Below are positions 8,286-17,893 of a stretch of 64,000 bases of DNA, one piece after another. The stretch's first letter is position 1, and every line of letters starts with the position of its first letter. The position numbers and the translations under genes are program-made. This stretch comes from Maritalea mobilis. Lineage in GTDB: Bacteria > Pseudomonadota > Alphaproteobacteria > Rhizobiales > Devosiaceae. The notes beneath the pieces were generated by a model. It made no database searches. It was not told the origin of the DNA and saw only the letters and a list, made by a program, of their open reading frames with translations. The DNA is taken from assembly GCF_004363175.1 (NCBI RefSeq), contig NZ_SNYR01000001.1:310001-374000 (forward strand). The letters run 5' to 3'.

Positions 8286-10394
8286 CTAGCCCGCCTTGAT
8301 CAGCGGGATGGCGAGATCTTTCCGGAACAAATAGAGCAGGGTGCGCACCGCATCCCCCTTCGGGCCAGTCAGGCCCGGATTGCTTTCAATTATATTGGCT
8401 GCATCTTCATGCGCCATATCCAGAAAATCCCGATGAAATTCAGGTATGGCAATGCGATAACCTGGCATGCCCGATTGCCGCGTGCCCAGCAGATCGCCTT
8501 CACCGCGCAACTCCAAATCGCGTTCGGCAATCTTAAACCCATCCTCAGTTTCCTTGATGGTCTCCAACCGTTTTTGCGCAATCTCGCTCAGATTTTCCCC
8601 ATGCAGCAGCAGGCACGCCGATTTTTTGCTGCCCCGGCCCACGCGGCCGCGCAACTGATGCAATTGTGACAGGCCAAACCGTTCCGCATGTTCAATGATC
8701 ATTATGCTGGCGTTTGGCACATCGACGCCCACTTCAATCACGGTGGTCGCGACCAAAATTTGCAACTCGCCAGCCGCAAATTGCTCCATCACTGCCTGTT
8801 TGTCCGCAGCCGCCATGCGCCCATGCACAAGCCCAACACGCCCCGGAAATGCTTGGTTGAGCGCTTTGAACCGATCTTCCGCCGAAGTGGCATTTAAATG
8901 TTCCGATTCCTCAACCAACGGGCACACCCAGAAAGCTTGAACCCCTTCATGCATCCGCTGTCCCAACCGCGCGACAACCCGGTCATAGTCTTTTTCTGAA
9001 AGAATGGCCGTATCAATCGGTTGCCGCCCTTTAGGCTTATCGGTCAGCAAACTCACATCCATGTCGCCAAAATGGGTAAGCACCAAGGTGCGCGGAATGG
9101 GCGTTGCGGTCATCACCAACAATTCGGTCTTGCGGCCCTTATCAGACAAGGCCAAGCGCTGATGCACACCAAATCGGTGCTGTTCGTCCACAACGGTTAG
9201 ACCCAACTGCTGAAACTCAATGCTGGATTGAAACAGGGCATGAGTGCCCACCACAATATCAATCTCGCCATCTGCGATTTTCGCTTGGATCGCGCGGCGT
9301 TCTCCTTGTGGCATTTTCCCGGTTAGCAAAGCGACTTTCAGTCCAACTTGATCACAAATGGCCGAAATGGAATGGAAATGCTGGGTCGCCAAAATCTCCG
9401 TGGGCGCCATCAACGCACTTTGCGCACCACTTTCGGCCATGGCCGCCATCGCCAGCAGCGCGACGACTGTCTTGCCAGCCCCCACATCGCCTTGGATCAA
9501 CCGCGCCATTTTCCGCTTTTGCCGCAAATCGGCGTAAATATCGGTAAGGGCAGATTCTTGCCCCGGCGTCAGGCTAAAGGGCAGGGCGCCTCGCACCTTT
9601 TCTGCCAGTGCACCGCTAAACTCGCGAGCAATGCCGGTTTCCCGCGTCAGGGTTGAACGCACGATTTGCAAGGTCAATTGGCCGGCTAAATATTCATCAT
9701 AGGCCAGCCGCGCCCGCGCAGCGCCATCCAGCGCCGCTTCGCCAGGTGTGCCGGGCATATGGGTTTGCCGCATCGCATCTGCAAAGCTTGGCCAGCCATT
9801 TAAGGTGAGACGATTTTCGGGCACCCATTCAGGCATCTCCGGCATTTGCGCCAAGGCATCGCGCACCGCACCTTGAATCTTTTTCGCACTCAACCCTTGC
9901 GTCAGCGGATAAATCGGCTCAACCAAAGGCATTTCGTCAAATTGATCTGGCTTCACCACAAAATCAGGATGGTTGATCTGCTTTTGCCCCTGAAACGCCG
10001 TCACCATGCCAGAGACATAGCGTTGCTCGCCTTCGGGCAGCGTCTTTTCCAACCATGCGGCGCGTCCTGCAAAATAGGTCAACATCATCTCGCCTGTGTC
10101 ATCATGGGCAATGATGCGATAAGGCACACGCTTATTGCCGCGAGGCGGTGCACGATGTTGATCAATGGTCAGCAAAAAAGTGGAAATGGCACCCGGTTGC
10201 GCAAATGCCGCTCCCGGTTGGTGACGCCGATCCACCAGCCCCGCAGGCATATGCATCAGCAAATCCAACAGAATCGCGTCTTGCCCTTCCGGCGCGCCGA
10301 AAAAGCGAGCCATGGTTTGGGCCAATTGCGGGCCGATTCCCTTTAGTTTCTTGACCGATGCAAAAAGCGGGGTGAGTTGTTGCGGCCGCGCCAC
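8286..10394 (-). CDS. recG: ATP-dependent DNA helicase RecG
   Basis: A superfamily 2 helicase that regresses stalled replication forks and processes recombination intermediates. The N-terminal wedge (OB-fold) domain is followed by helicase motifs: GDVGAGKT (Walker A), DEQHRFG (DExH), MTATPIPRTL (motif III), ATTVIEVGVDVP and QLRGRVGRG (motif VI). The open frame begins with ATG at 10409, but a GGAAGGA ribosome binding site lies correctly upstream of a GTG at 10394, giving VARPQQLTPLFASV, the usual RecG beginning; I chose GTG (702 residues). It is divergent from sdhE-mfd, another repair helicase. Confidence 0.95.
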   Translation of the reverse strand: MARPQQLTPLFASVKKLKGIGPQLAQTMARFFGAPEGQDAILLDLLMHMPAGLVDRRHQPGAAFAQPGAISTFLLTIDQHRAPPRGNKRVPYRIIAHDDTGEMMLTYFAGRAAWLEKTLPEGEQRYVSGMVTAFQGQKQINHPDFVVKPDQFDEMPLVEPIYPLTQGLSAKKIQGAVRDALAQMPEMPEWVPENRLTLNGWPSFADAMRQTHMPGTPGEAALDGAARARLAYDEYLAGQLTLQIVRSTLTRETGIAREFSGALAEKVRGALPFSLTPGQESALTDIYADLRQKRKMARLIQGDVGAGKTVVALLAMAAMAESGAQSALMAPTEILATQHFHSISAICDQVGLKVALLTGKMPQGERRAIQAKIADGEIDIVVGTHALFQSSIEFQQLGLTVVDEQHRFGVHQRLALSDKGRKTELLVMTATPIPRTLVLTHFGDMDVSLLTDKPKGRQPIDTAILSEKDYDRVVARLGQRMHEGVQAFWVCPLVEESEHLNATSAEDRFKALNQAFPGRVGLVHGRMAAADKQAVMEQFAAGELQILVATTVIEVGVDVPNASIMIIEHAERFGLSQLHQLRGRVGRGSKKSACLLLHGENLSEIAQKRLETIKETEDGFKIAERDLELRGEGDLLGTRQSGMPGYRIAIPEFHRDFLDMAHEDAANIIESNPGLTGPKGDAVRTLLYLFRKDLAIPLIKAG

Positions 10395-10542
10395 GCCATA
10401 TCCTTCCATAAATGTTCATAAATCAGAACAAGTGCGTCTACATCAGCCTAAAGGGGCAAAAAAATCAATCAGCCTGCTGACAAATCCAACGATTGATAAT
10501 ATTGAAGGCGTCACTTCCTTTCGCGTCTTCTAAGGTGATGCC

Positions 10543-10848
10543 ATGACCAGCACCAACATGAACAACCCAACCGACCAAGCCCATCTCGACCGCTTGAAGC
10601 GCATCAAATATCGCGCCAACCATCGCGGCACGCAGGAGATGGACATCATTTTGGGTGGTTTTGTTGATCAGGAAATCCGGAACTTTGACGCAGAAATGCT
10701 GGATCGTTTGGAAAATCTGATGAACGAGACAGACGCAGATCTATATCAGTGGATCATTGGCCAACCCGGTACCACGCAATGTCAGGATGTTGAATTGCTC
10801 GACATGATCATCGCCTATCAGCGCGACAAAGTGCGGTCGGGAGACTAG
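10543..10848 (+). CDS. sdhE: FAD assembly factor SdhE
   Basis: A 101-residue protein of the SdhE/Sdh5 family (formerly YgfY/DUF339), which helps attach FAD covalently to succinate dehydrogenase subunit A. The family signature is visible as RANHRGTQEMDIILGGF (residues 22-38) containing the RGxxE motif. It has an extended N-terminus compared with the enterobacterial protein. An AAGGTGAT ribosome binding site precedes the ATG; a second ATG at 10558 is possible. mfd begins 2 bases after its stop, an arrangement common in Hyphomicrobiales. Confidence 0.93.
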   Translation: MTSTNMNNPTDQAHLDRLKRIKYRANHRGTQEMDIILGGFVDQEIRNFDAEMLDRLENLMNETDADLYQWIIGQPGTTQCQDVELLDMIIAYQRDKVRSGD

Positions 10849-10850
10849 CA

Positions 10851-13800
10851 ATGGCCGAGCAGGGCGACAGCTTCAGCCTAATCCCCAGCACCTATTTGTG
10901 CGGTGTGCCAGATGGCATGCAGCCAATTGTGGTCAGCCAGCAACTAGAGCAATTGCAGCAAGATGCACCCAATGCACCTGCCGCTGTATTTGTGGCACGT
11001 GATGGTCGGCGGATGCAGAAAATGGCTGAACATCTGCGTCGGCTTTGCCCAAATCATGATGTGCTGCTGTTCCCCGCGTGGGATTGTTTGCCTTATGACC
11101 GTGTGTCGCCAAATGCGGGCGTGTTGGCCGAACGGATGACCACGTTGGCGCAATTGGCTTCTGGCAACAATGCGGGCAAAATTGTCGTCACCGCCGTCAA
11201 TGCAATTGTTCAGAAGACCTTGCCACCAGAACTGGTGCAGCAATTTGCACTGTTCTTTAAGGTAGGCGAAAATATCGGCACTGAAAAGCTGATCGAATGG
11301 GCCAGCGTCAATGGCTATCTGCGGGTCCCAACGGTGCGAGAAGAAGGCGAGTTTGCCGTGCGCGGTGGCCTTGTTGATCTTTACCCGGCTGGCGCTGAAG
11401 CGCCGTTGCGGTTCGATTTTTTTGGCGCATCGCTGGAAACAATCCGGACTTTTGATCCTGAAACACAGCGCACCTTGGCGCAGCAAAAATCTGCGGCTTT
11501 GGTGCCCATGAGCGAAGTGGTGCTCACGCCAGAAGCAATCTCAACCTTCCGCCGTGCCTATACCCGCCAATTTGGCGGCGACACGGCAAATGATCCGCTT
11601 TATGCCGCCATCAGCGCTGGGCAGCGCTTTGCGGGCATGGAACATTGGCTACCCTTCTTTTATGAAGATATGGGCAATTTCCGCGACTTCACAGGCGAAG
11701 CGACTTGGATATTGGACGATCAGGTCAGCCAGGCCATTTCGGAGCGCATGGCACAAGTTGCTGATTATTACGAAGCGCGCTTTGAGGCCCTAAGCGAACC
11801 GCAAACAGGTGGCGCACCCTATAAGCCACTACCGCCAGATCTGCTTTATGATTTGCAGGACGACACAGCAGAATGGCTTGGCACCAAGCTGCTTCAAATC
11901 ACGCCATTCCATTCGCTGGAGCGTCCTGATGCGGAAGTGAAGTCTCTGGATGGCCAATTGGTCGCCAACTTCTCGCAAGAACGGCAAGCCAAAGACACCA
12001 ATGTGTTTGAGGCCGTGATCAACCGCATTAAAACCAAGCAGGCAGAAGGCAAACGCACCATCATTGCCTGCTGGAGTGAAGGCACGCGCGACCGCATGGC
12101 GCAAGTGCTCAAAGATCATGAATATGAGAATCTAAACCTCATTCAGTTCTGGCAGCAAACCCAAAAATTGGGCAAACACACAATCGGTCTGATTGTCCTT
12201 GGCCTCGAATCTGGTTTTGAGACCGACAGCCAATTTGTCCTGTCAGAGCAAGATATTCTGGGCGAACGGATCATCCGATCGCGCAAACGCAAAAAGGGCG
12301 CTGATGCCATCACGGAGGCCAGCGGTTTGGCGGCGGGTGATTTGGTGGTGCATGTGGATCACGGCATTGGTCGCTTTGTAGGCCTTAAGGCCATTGAGGT
12401 GACGGGTGCGCCTCATGATTGCGTTGAAATCGAATATGCCAAAGGCGATCGTCTTTATCTGCCTGTCGAAAATATCGAACTTTTATCGCGCTATGGGTCT
12501 GAAGGCGGCGCGGGCGTGTTGGACAAGCTGGGCGGCGTTGCGTGGCAAGCCAAGAAGTCTAAGCTCAAGCAACGCATTCGGGAGATGGCCGATCAATTGA
12601 TCAAGGTCGCCGCCGCACGCGAATTGACCAAAGGCGATGTGATCGAGCCAACAACAGGGCTTTACGAAGAATTTTGCGCGCGCTTTCCGTTTGAAGAAAC
12701 TGACGACCAACTCAACGCCATCGATTCTGTGTTTGAAGATTTAACCAGCGGCCGTGCGATGGATCGCTTGGTCTGTGGAGATGTGGGCTTCGGCAAAACC
12801 GAAGTGGCGTTGCGCGCTGCCTTTGCCGTGGCGCTCACTGGCAAACAAGTTGCAGTCGTGGTGCCCACCACCTTGCTCGCACGTCAGCACTTTAAAACCT
12901 TCAAAGAGCGCTTTGCGGATTTGCCAGTGCGCGTGCGTCAGGCATCGCGCTTGGTTTCCCCAAAAGAGCTTAAGGCCACCAAAGAAGGCGTGGCCAGCGG
13001 TGACGTTGATATCGTTATCGGCACCCATGCTTTGCTCGGCAAAAGCGTTAAGTTCCACGATCTCGGCTTGCTGGTCATCGATGAAGAACAGCATTTCGGT
13101 GTCGGCCATAAAGAGCGTTTGAAAGAACTGAAATCAAACGTACATGTGCTCACACTTTCCGCCACACCAATTCCGCGCACATTGCAAATGGCACTCACTG
13201 GCGTGCGTGATCTGTCCATTTTGGCAACCCCGCCAATTGACCGTCTGTCCGTCCGCTCCTTTGTGATGCCGTTTGATAGTTTGGTGATCCGCGAAGCCTT
13301 GTTGCGCGAGAAATATCGTGGCGGCCAAAGTTTCTATGTGGTGCCGCGCATCAAAGATCAGGCAGACATCGCCGCATTTTTGGACGAGCATGTGCCAGAG
13401 GTCAGCTATGTCGTCGCCAACGGCCAAATGTCCCCCGGTGAACTCGATGACATCATGAACGCCTTCTATGATGGCAAGTTCGACGTGTTGGTCGCCACCA
13501 CCATTGTTGAGTCTGGGCTGGATATCCCAACAGCCAACACATTGGTGGTCCATCGTGCCGATAATTTCGGTCTCTCACAATTGCACCAGATCCGGGGGCG
13601 CATTGGCCGCTCTAAAGTGCGTGCCTATGCCTTGTTCACCACGCCAGCGCATCAAAAGCTCACCGACACGGCAAATCGCCGCCTTTCTGTCCTGCAATCA
13701 CTCGACAGTCTTGGCGCGGGCTTCCAGTTGGCCAGCCACGATCTCGATATTCGCGGCGCAGGCAATATTTTGGGCGAAGAACAGTCGGGCCACATCAAGG

Positions 13801-14342
13801 AAGTTGGCTTCGAGCTCTATCAGGCCATGCTGGAAGAAGCAGTGGCACAGCTCAAAACTGGCAATGATCAAGATGAGGTGGAAGACCAATGGTCACCACA
13901 AATCTCGTTGGGCATGCCGGTGATGATCCCAGAAGATTATGTGCCAGACCTTCAGGTCCGCATGCAGCTTTACCGTCGTTTGGGCGACTTGAGCGAAGCG
14001 CAAGAGATTGACGCCTTCGGTGCAGAACTGATCGACCGCTTTGGCCCACTGCCAGAAGAAGTGAAACATTTGCTCAAAATCGTGCTGGTGAAATCGCTGT
14101 GCCGCCGGGCAAATGTCGAAAAAGTTGATCCAGGCCCCAAAGGCGCAGTCATCACTTTGCGCAACGGTGAGTTTCCGAATCCTGCCGCGCTTGTGCAACT
14201 TATTGCAAATCCAGCAGAAAAAGCTAAAGTGCGTCCGGATCAAAAGCTTGTCTTTGCGCGCAACTGGCCAGACAATAACAAAAAACTGACTGGTGCCGCC
14301 CGAATTTTGGCTCAACTGGCTAAGCTGGCAGAGCAGGGATGA
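10851..14342 (+). CDS. mfd: Transcription-repair coupling factor
   Basis: A 1163-residue ATP-dependent translocase that removes RNA polymerase stalled at DNA lesions and recruits the UvrABC system. In order: a UvrB-like N-terminal module (about 1-330), an RNA polymerase-interacting domain (ASGLAAGDLVVHVDHGIGRFVGL at about 485-510), a RecG-like translocase with GDVGFGKTE, DEEQHFGV, LSATPIPRTLQ, ATTIVESGLDIP and QIRGRIGRS, and a C-terminal domain with DLQVRMQLYRRL. All motifs are intact and the length is normal. Confidence 0.97.
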   Translation: MAEQGDSFSLIPSTYLCGVPDGMQPIVVSQQLEQLQQDAPNAPAAVFVARDGRRMQKMAEHLRRLCPNHDVLLFPAWDCLPYDRVSPNAGVLAERMTTLAQLASGNNAGKIVVTAVNAIVQKTLPPELVQQFALFFKVGENIGTEKLIEWASVNGYLRVPTVREEGEFAVRGGLVDLYPAGAEAPLRFDFFGASLETIRTFDPETQRTLAQQKSAALVPMSEVVLTPEAISTFRRAYTRQFGGDTANDPLYAAISAGQRFAGMEHWLPFFYEDMGNFRDFTGEATWILDDQVSQAISERMAQVADYYEARFEALSEPQTGGAPYKPLPPDLLYDLQDDTAEWLGTKLLQITPFHSLERPDAEVKSLDGQLVANFSQERQAKDTNVFEAVINRIKTKQAEGKRTIIACWSEGTRDRMAQVLKDHEYENLNLIQFWQQTQKLGKHTIGLIVLGLESGFETDSQFVLSEQDILGERIIRSRKRKKGADAITEASGLAAGDLVVHVDHGIGRFVGLKAIEVTGAPHDCVEIEYAKGDRLYLPVENIELLSRYGSEGGAGVLDKLGGVAWQAKKSKLKQRIREMADQLIKVAAARELTKGDVIEPTTGLYEEFCARFPFEETDDQLNAIDSVFEDLTSGRAMDRLVCGDVGFGKTEVALRAAFAVALTGKQVAVVVPTTLLARQHFKTFKERFADLPVRVRQASRLVSPKELKATKEGVASGDVDIVIGTHALLGKSVKFHDLGLLVIDEEQHFGVGHKERLKELKSNVHVLTLSATPIPRTLQMALTGVRDLSILATPPIDRLSVRSFVMPFDSLVIREALLREKYRGGQSFYVVPRIKDQADIAAFLDEHVPEVSYVVANGQMSPGELDDIMNAFYDGKFDVLVATTIVESGLDIPTANTLVVHRADNFGLSQLHQIRGRIGRSKVRAYALFTTPAHQKLTDTANRRLSVLQSLDSLGAGFQLASHDLDIRGAGNILGEEQSGHIKEVGFELYQAMLEEAVAQLKTGNDQDEVEDQWSPQISLGMPVMIPEDYVPDLQVRMQLYRRLGDLSEAQEIDAFGAELIDRFGPLPEEVKHLLKIVLVKSLCRRANVEKVDPGPKGAVITLRNGEFPNPAALVQLIANPAEKAKVRPDQKLVFARNWPDNNKKLTGAARILAQLAKLAEQG

Positions 14343-14505
14343 GCGGGGGATTTAACAAGACGACGTTAACATTGGGCAGAAACCATTTTTGATAAAAGCG
14401 GTTTGATTGAAGTTTTTGTCATGTTATTGCCCGATTTAGAACGTCAATAGGGTGGAACTGAAAACGCGAGCCATCCACGTGCTCGCGAAACAATTAGGGT
14501 GCGTT

Positions 14506-15159
14506 ATGCTCAATATTTTTAAGTCAGGTGCAAAACTTGCAGCAGCCGGCATGTTGGCCATGTCACTAGCTGGTGGCGCGTTGGCACAAGACGCTTCACA
14601 ACAACCAGAGCGCAAGCCAGAAGATAACTGGCTCAAAGTGTGCGACAAGCTCAGCTCAGGTGAGCTGGCCTGTATCGTGCGGCAAGTGGTTTACCAAGGC
14701 GGCAACAAAATTGGCGCGTTCACATTGCGCGACGATCCATCAGGCGAAAACCGCTATTTGGCCATCGCCGAAATGCCGTTGGCCGTTCTGTTGCCATTCG
14801 GTTTGACATGGCAGGTCGACAACACCAAGCCAATCCGCATGCCGTTTGTCACATGTGACCCAACCAAATGCACAGGCCAATTGGTGGTCAATGAAGCATT
14901 CATCGGCGCGTTAAAGCGCGGTGCGAAGCTCAAATTGTCAGCCAAAAACCGCGCCAACAAAGATTTGGTGGTCGACGTGAACCTTTCAGGCTTCACCGCG
15001 GTGTATGAAGGCGACACTTATTTCACACCAGCTGAGTTCCAGGCTCAATCTTCTGGCCAAAATGCACTTGAGCAGCAATTGCAAGGTGTGGCGGAAGAAT
15101 TGCGCAAAGAGAAGTCAGGCGAGGGCAGTGACCAGCCTGCGGAAAACACAGGCAATTAG
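14506..15159 (+). CDS. Invasion-associated locus B (IalB) family secreted protein
   Basis: A 217-residue exported protein of the IalB family, which is widespread in Hyphomicrobiales. A Sec signal peptide is clear: basic start MLNIFKSGAKL, hydrophobic core LAAAGMLAMSLAGG and cleavage after ALA-Q (about residue 28). The mature part contains WLKVCDKLSSGELACIVRQ, LPFGLTWQVDNTKPIRMPFVTC and a C-x4-C region, which are typical, and ends in a charged Ser/Glu/Gln tail. In Bartonella the founding member aids erythrocyte invasion; most relatives have unknown roles. The frame is open to 14452, but ATG 14506 fits the signal peptide and follows a TAGGGTG ribosome binding site. Confidence 0.88.
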   Translation: MLNIFKSGAKLAAAGMLAMSLAGGALAQDASQQPERKPEDNWLKVCDKLSSGELACIVRQVVYQGGNKIGAFTLRDDPSGENRYLAIAEMPLAVLLPFGLTWQVDNTKPIRMPFVTCDPTKCTGQLVVNEAFIGALKRGAKLKLSAKNRANKDLVVDVNLSGFTAVYEGDTYFTPAEFQAQSSGQNALEQQLQGVAEELRKEKSGEGSDQPAENTGN

Positions 15160-15206
15160 AGTTTGCTGTAATTTTCTAAAATTATAGCTGAAGTTTTTAG
15201 ATGTTT

Positions 15207-15226
15207 GGGGCGCTTTTTAGCGCCCC
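15207..15226 (+). terminator. GC-rich hairpin between the convergent IalB-like and ubiH-like genes
   Basis: A perfect 8-bp stem GGGGCGCT/AGCGCCCC with a TTTT loop lies 47 bases after the IalB-family stop and contains the stop codon of the opposing ubiH-like gene. Neither strand has a strong T tract directly after the stem (the plus strand continues ATTCCTATTTT), so it is a plausible but not classical intrinsic terminator, perhaps used from both sides. Confidence 0.45.
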
Positions 15227-16389
15227 ATTCCTATTTTAAACGCCAATTTTCTTAGCGGCGAAACAGACTTCAACGCCCACAACCCAGACAGCCGCAAAAG
15301 CTGTGCGGGCAAAAAGTCCGACAAGAGCGACTTGAACAGCCCATCAACAAAACCACCCGTTTTGATTAAATCCGGCGTACGCTTTGCCGCATAAAGCGCG
15401 CTCACTCGATCCGCATCAGCGCGGGTAAGCGGTTGTTTCTGTGGTGAAACCTCATCAATCGCTTCGATCAAAGATTCCACATCGCGCAGACCCAAATTCA
15501 GCCCCTGCGCGCCGATAGGTGGAAAAGCATGCGCTGCTTCGCCGACCAGCACCACACCATCCTTGCCCGCAACACGCATATGCAAATTCGACAAGGGGAA
15601 CACAAACCGTTTGGTCAGCAGCTTAGCATGCCCAAACAGGTGATTTGCCTTATCTTCCAACAGCTTCTCAAATTTCTCATCTGAAAGCGCCAGCGCCTCA
15701 TTCAGCACTTTATGTTGATCCAACCACACCAGATTGATCTTGTTATTGTGTGCAGGCACAAGCGTGAACGGGCCGTTTTCATAATGGAATTCGATAGAAC
15801 AGTCGCCAATTGAGCGCTCAAATTCAAAGTCGCACACGAGCGCTGACTGGGCGAACTGTTCCTCATCAAACTCAAAGCTAAACTGCTGGCGCACCATAGA
15901 TTTTTTACCATCGGCGCCGACCAGCAAACGCGCCCGGTGCTCGTTCTGGTGTGCATCGGTGATCACGAACACACCATCATCCTGGCGGTCAATCAATCCA
16001 ACCCGAGCCTCCACCTTGGTGATCTCACCCGGCTGATCATCCGCAAAGGCCTGAAACCGCGGCAGCAAGTCCGCATTGGGGAAGTTGTAGCCAAATTGCT
16101 CGTGCCCAGCCTCACGGCTGTCAAACAGCGCCTCAGGGCCGCGTAGAAGGCGGTTGGTGGCATCGATGATTCTGATCTGCCGCAGCGGATAGCCTAACGC
16201 GTCAGGATCAGGGCAAAGGCCCGAATCTTGCAAAAACTCAACGGTAGGCATCATCAAGGCCGAGGTGCGGAAGTCTTTTTCCATCACCGGTGCAAAATGC
16301 ACCACCGATTTGCCGCGCGCTTTCAAAAGCCCCGCCAACGCGGCTCCCGTCAAGCCGCCACCCACAATTGCAATATCGTATTCAGCCAT
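15217..16389 (-). CDS. UbiH/UbiF/COQ6-family FAD-dependent monooxygenase
   Basis: A 390-residue flavoprotein monooxygenase of the ubiquinone-hydroxylase family. The FAD-binding Rossmann motif is IAIVGGGLTGAALAGLL (residues 6-22), the middle motif is ARLLVGADGKKSMVRQ, and the GD-type FAD motif appears as GVVLVGEAAHAFPPIGAQGLNLGLRDV. Glu replaces the usual Asp in the LxGDAAH block. The family hydroxylates the polyprenyl-phenol ring in ubiquinone synthesis; which position this member acts on cannot be told. The frame extends to 16443, but ATG 16389 (MAEYDIAIVGGG) is the natural start. It is divergent from a quinone oxidoreductase gene. Confidence 0.88.
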   Translation of the reverse strand: MAEYDIAIVGGGLTGAALAGLLKARGKSVVHFAPVMEKDFRTSALMMPTVEFLQDSGLCPDPDALGYPLRQIRIIDATNRLLRGPEALFDSREAGHEQFGYNFPNADLLPRFQAFADDQPGEITKVEARVGLIDRQDDGVFVITDAHQNEHRARLLVGADGKKSMVRQQFSFEFDEEQFAQSALVCDFEFERSIGDCSIEFHYENGPFTLVPAHNNKINLVWLDQHKVLNEALALSDEKFEKLLEDKANHLFGHAKLLTKRFVFPLSNLHMRVAGKDGVVLVGEAAHAFPPIGAQGLNLGLRDVESLIEAIDEVSPQKQPLTRADADRVSALYAAKRTPDLIKTGGFVDGLFKSLLSDFLPAQLLRLSGLWALKSVSPLRKLAFKIGMGR

Positions 16390-16554
16390 AGTTTTGTCCC
16401 ACAATTTCAAGCGAGTATGTATGATCACACGCCAAATGGCCAATGTGAAATTGTCGCATTTCGCCCATGGACATTCTTTGTAGCTGATCTATTCTCGGTG
16501 ACCTACAGATGCTGCAAAAATCAGCCAAGCAGAATTGAATCAGGGAGATGCCTC

Positions 16555-17523
16555 ATGCAAAAAATTGTTGTGAACGAAACAGGTGGCGCCGATCAGCTTC
16601 ACCTTGTCGACTTTGAATTGGGCGCACCCGGCGCAGGCGAAGCGCAAATCAAACATACTGCCATCGGCCTGAACTTCATCGACGTCTATTTCCGCACCGG
16701 CCTCTATCCGGCAGAAACACCGTTTACGCCCGGCATGGAAGCCGCAGGCATTGTGGAGCAGGTGGGCGAGGGTGTCACCAACGTGAAACCCGGCGACCGT
16801 GTTGTTTACTGCGGCGCCATGGGCTCATACTCCACCCATCGCAATATCCCGGCTGATAAGCTTGTGCCGTTGCCCGATGGCGTTTCAGATGACGTTGCGG
16901 CAGCATCACTTTTAAAAGGTCTAACAGCACATTATTTGCTTTTCCTCACCTATCAGTTGAAAAAAGGCGATGCGATGTTTGTGCAGGCAGCCGCAGGTGG
17001 TGTCGGCTCGATTCTGTGCCAATGGGGCAAACATTTAGGCGGCTATGTGATCGGCGCAGTTGGTTCTGAAGAAAAAATGGCCCTTGCTGAAGCCAACAAT
17101 TGCGATGTGGTGATCAACTCATCAAAAGATGGTTTTGTTGAAAAGGTACGCGAGGCCACAAACGGGAAGGGCGTCCGCGTCGTTTACGATTCCCTGGGTA
17201 AAGACACTTTTGAACGCGGCTTGGACTGTTTGCAGCCGCACGGCCTTATGGTGTCCTATGGCAACGCAACAGGTCCCGTATCCATTCCTGATCTCGGCAT
17301 TTTGGCCCGCAAAGGCTCATTACATGTGGTGCGCCCCATGCTCGGCGCCTACACCAGCACCTATGAGGAACTCACCAATAATGCCAAAGCCTTGTTTGAT
17401 GTGATTCAGAATGGCGTGGTGAAGGTGAATATCGGCCAAAAATTCGCGCTGAAAGATATTGCCAAAGCACATAACGCCTTGGAAAATCGAGAAACTACGG
17501 GCTCGACAATTATTTTGCCGTAA
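16555..17523 (+). CDS. Zinc-free quinone oxidoreductase (QorA-like, MDR superfamily)
   Basis: A 322-residue NADPH-dependent enzyme of the quinone oxidoreductase branch of medium-chain dehydrogenases. The N-terminal GroES-like domain includes IGLNFIDVYFRTGLYP and PGMEAAGIVEQVGEGV. The nucleotide-binding domain carries the QAAAGGVGSILCQ motif (family AxxGGVG) followed by AVGSEEKMALA. Zinc-ligating cysteines are absent, as expected for this subgroup. ATG 16555 follows a GGGAG ribosome binding site; the longer open frame from 16228 lies antisense to the ubiH-like gene and was rejected. The physiological substrate is unknown. Confidence 0.92.
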   Translation: MQKIVVNETGGADQLHLVDFELGAPGAGEAQIKHTAIGLNFIDVYFRTGLYPAETPFTPGMEAAGIVEQVGEGVTNVKPGDRVVYCGAMGSYSTHRNIPADKLVPLPDGVSDDVAAASLLKGLTAHYLLFLTYQLKKGDAMFVQAAAGGVGSILCQWGKHLGGYVIGAVGSEEKMALAEANNCDVVINSSKDGFVEKVREATNGKGVRVVYDSLGKDTFERGLDCLQPHGLMVSYGNATGPVSIPDLGILARKGSLHVVRPMLGAYTSTYEELTNNAKALFDVIQNGVVKVNIGQKFALKDIAKAHNALENRETTGSTIILP

Positions 17524-17593
17524 AATTTTGAAAGAATGGTCTTTAAGCCCTTGCAACTGATCGCAAGGTGCGATAGATCACCTCTCACATTGC

Positions 17594-17684
17594 GGGTGGG
17601 TGGCAGAGCTGGTTGAATGCACCGGTCTTGAAAACCGGCGAGCGTGCAAGCGTTCCGGGGGTTCGAATCCCTCCCCACCCGCCA
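17594..17684 (+). tRNA. tRNA-Ser (anticodon TGA), CCA encoded
   Basis: A class II tRNA with a long variable arm. The acceptor stem is GGGTGGG paired with CCCACCC, the D arm starts TGGCAGAGCTGGTTGAATGC, the anticodon stem is CCGGT/ACCGG with loop CTTGAAA (anticodon TGA), the variable arm is CGAGCGTGCAAGCGTTCCG, the T loop is GTTCGAATCC, the discriminator is G and CCA is encoded at 17682-17684. An AT-rich atypical gene follows it; serine tRNA genes are common integration sites, but I found no repeat of its 3' end nearby. Confidence 0.97.
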
Positions 17685-17726
17685 TGTTACTTTTTTCTTC
17701 CGACATTTCAGATAGTTAGATTTCTG

Positions 17727-17757
17727 AATTGTCTAACCCTTCCAAGGTTAGACAATT
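17727..17757. repeat. Perfect 12-bp inverted repeat downstream of tRNA-Ser
   Basis: The arms AATTGTCTAACC and GGTTAGACAATT are exact reverse complements separated by 7 bases. The repeat lies 43 bases after the tRNA, and a T7 run follows about 10 bases later. It could be a transcription terminator for the tRNA (the T run is rather distant) or a protein-binding site. No second copy was noticed in the window. Confidence 0.6.
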
Positions 17758-17893
17758 TGCGGTCTATTTTTTTCTTTGTAAGCCTTGTCCATAGCGCCTT
17801 GTGCCAAGCGTTTTTGGCTTGAAACTATGGTGTATCTACGCGCTTGCTTATCCGCGTCTGGGCCAATGAAGGTAATGAAAAGCCATAGCTAAC

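Noticed and set aside
16228-16554. N-terminal extension of the quinone oxidoreductase
   Set aside because: The extension is antisense to the ubiH-like gene, and the ATG at 16555 has a proper ribosome binding site and the family N-terminus.
17406-17678. A 90-codon minus-strand open frame across tRNA-Ser
   Set aside because: The beginning (MGRDSNPRNACTLAGF) is the antisense of the tRNA, and the rest is antisense to the quinone oxidoreductase.
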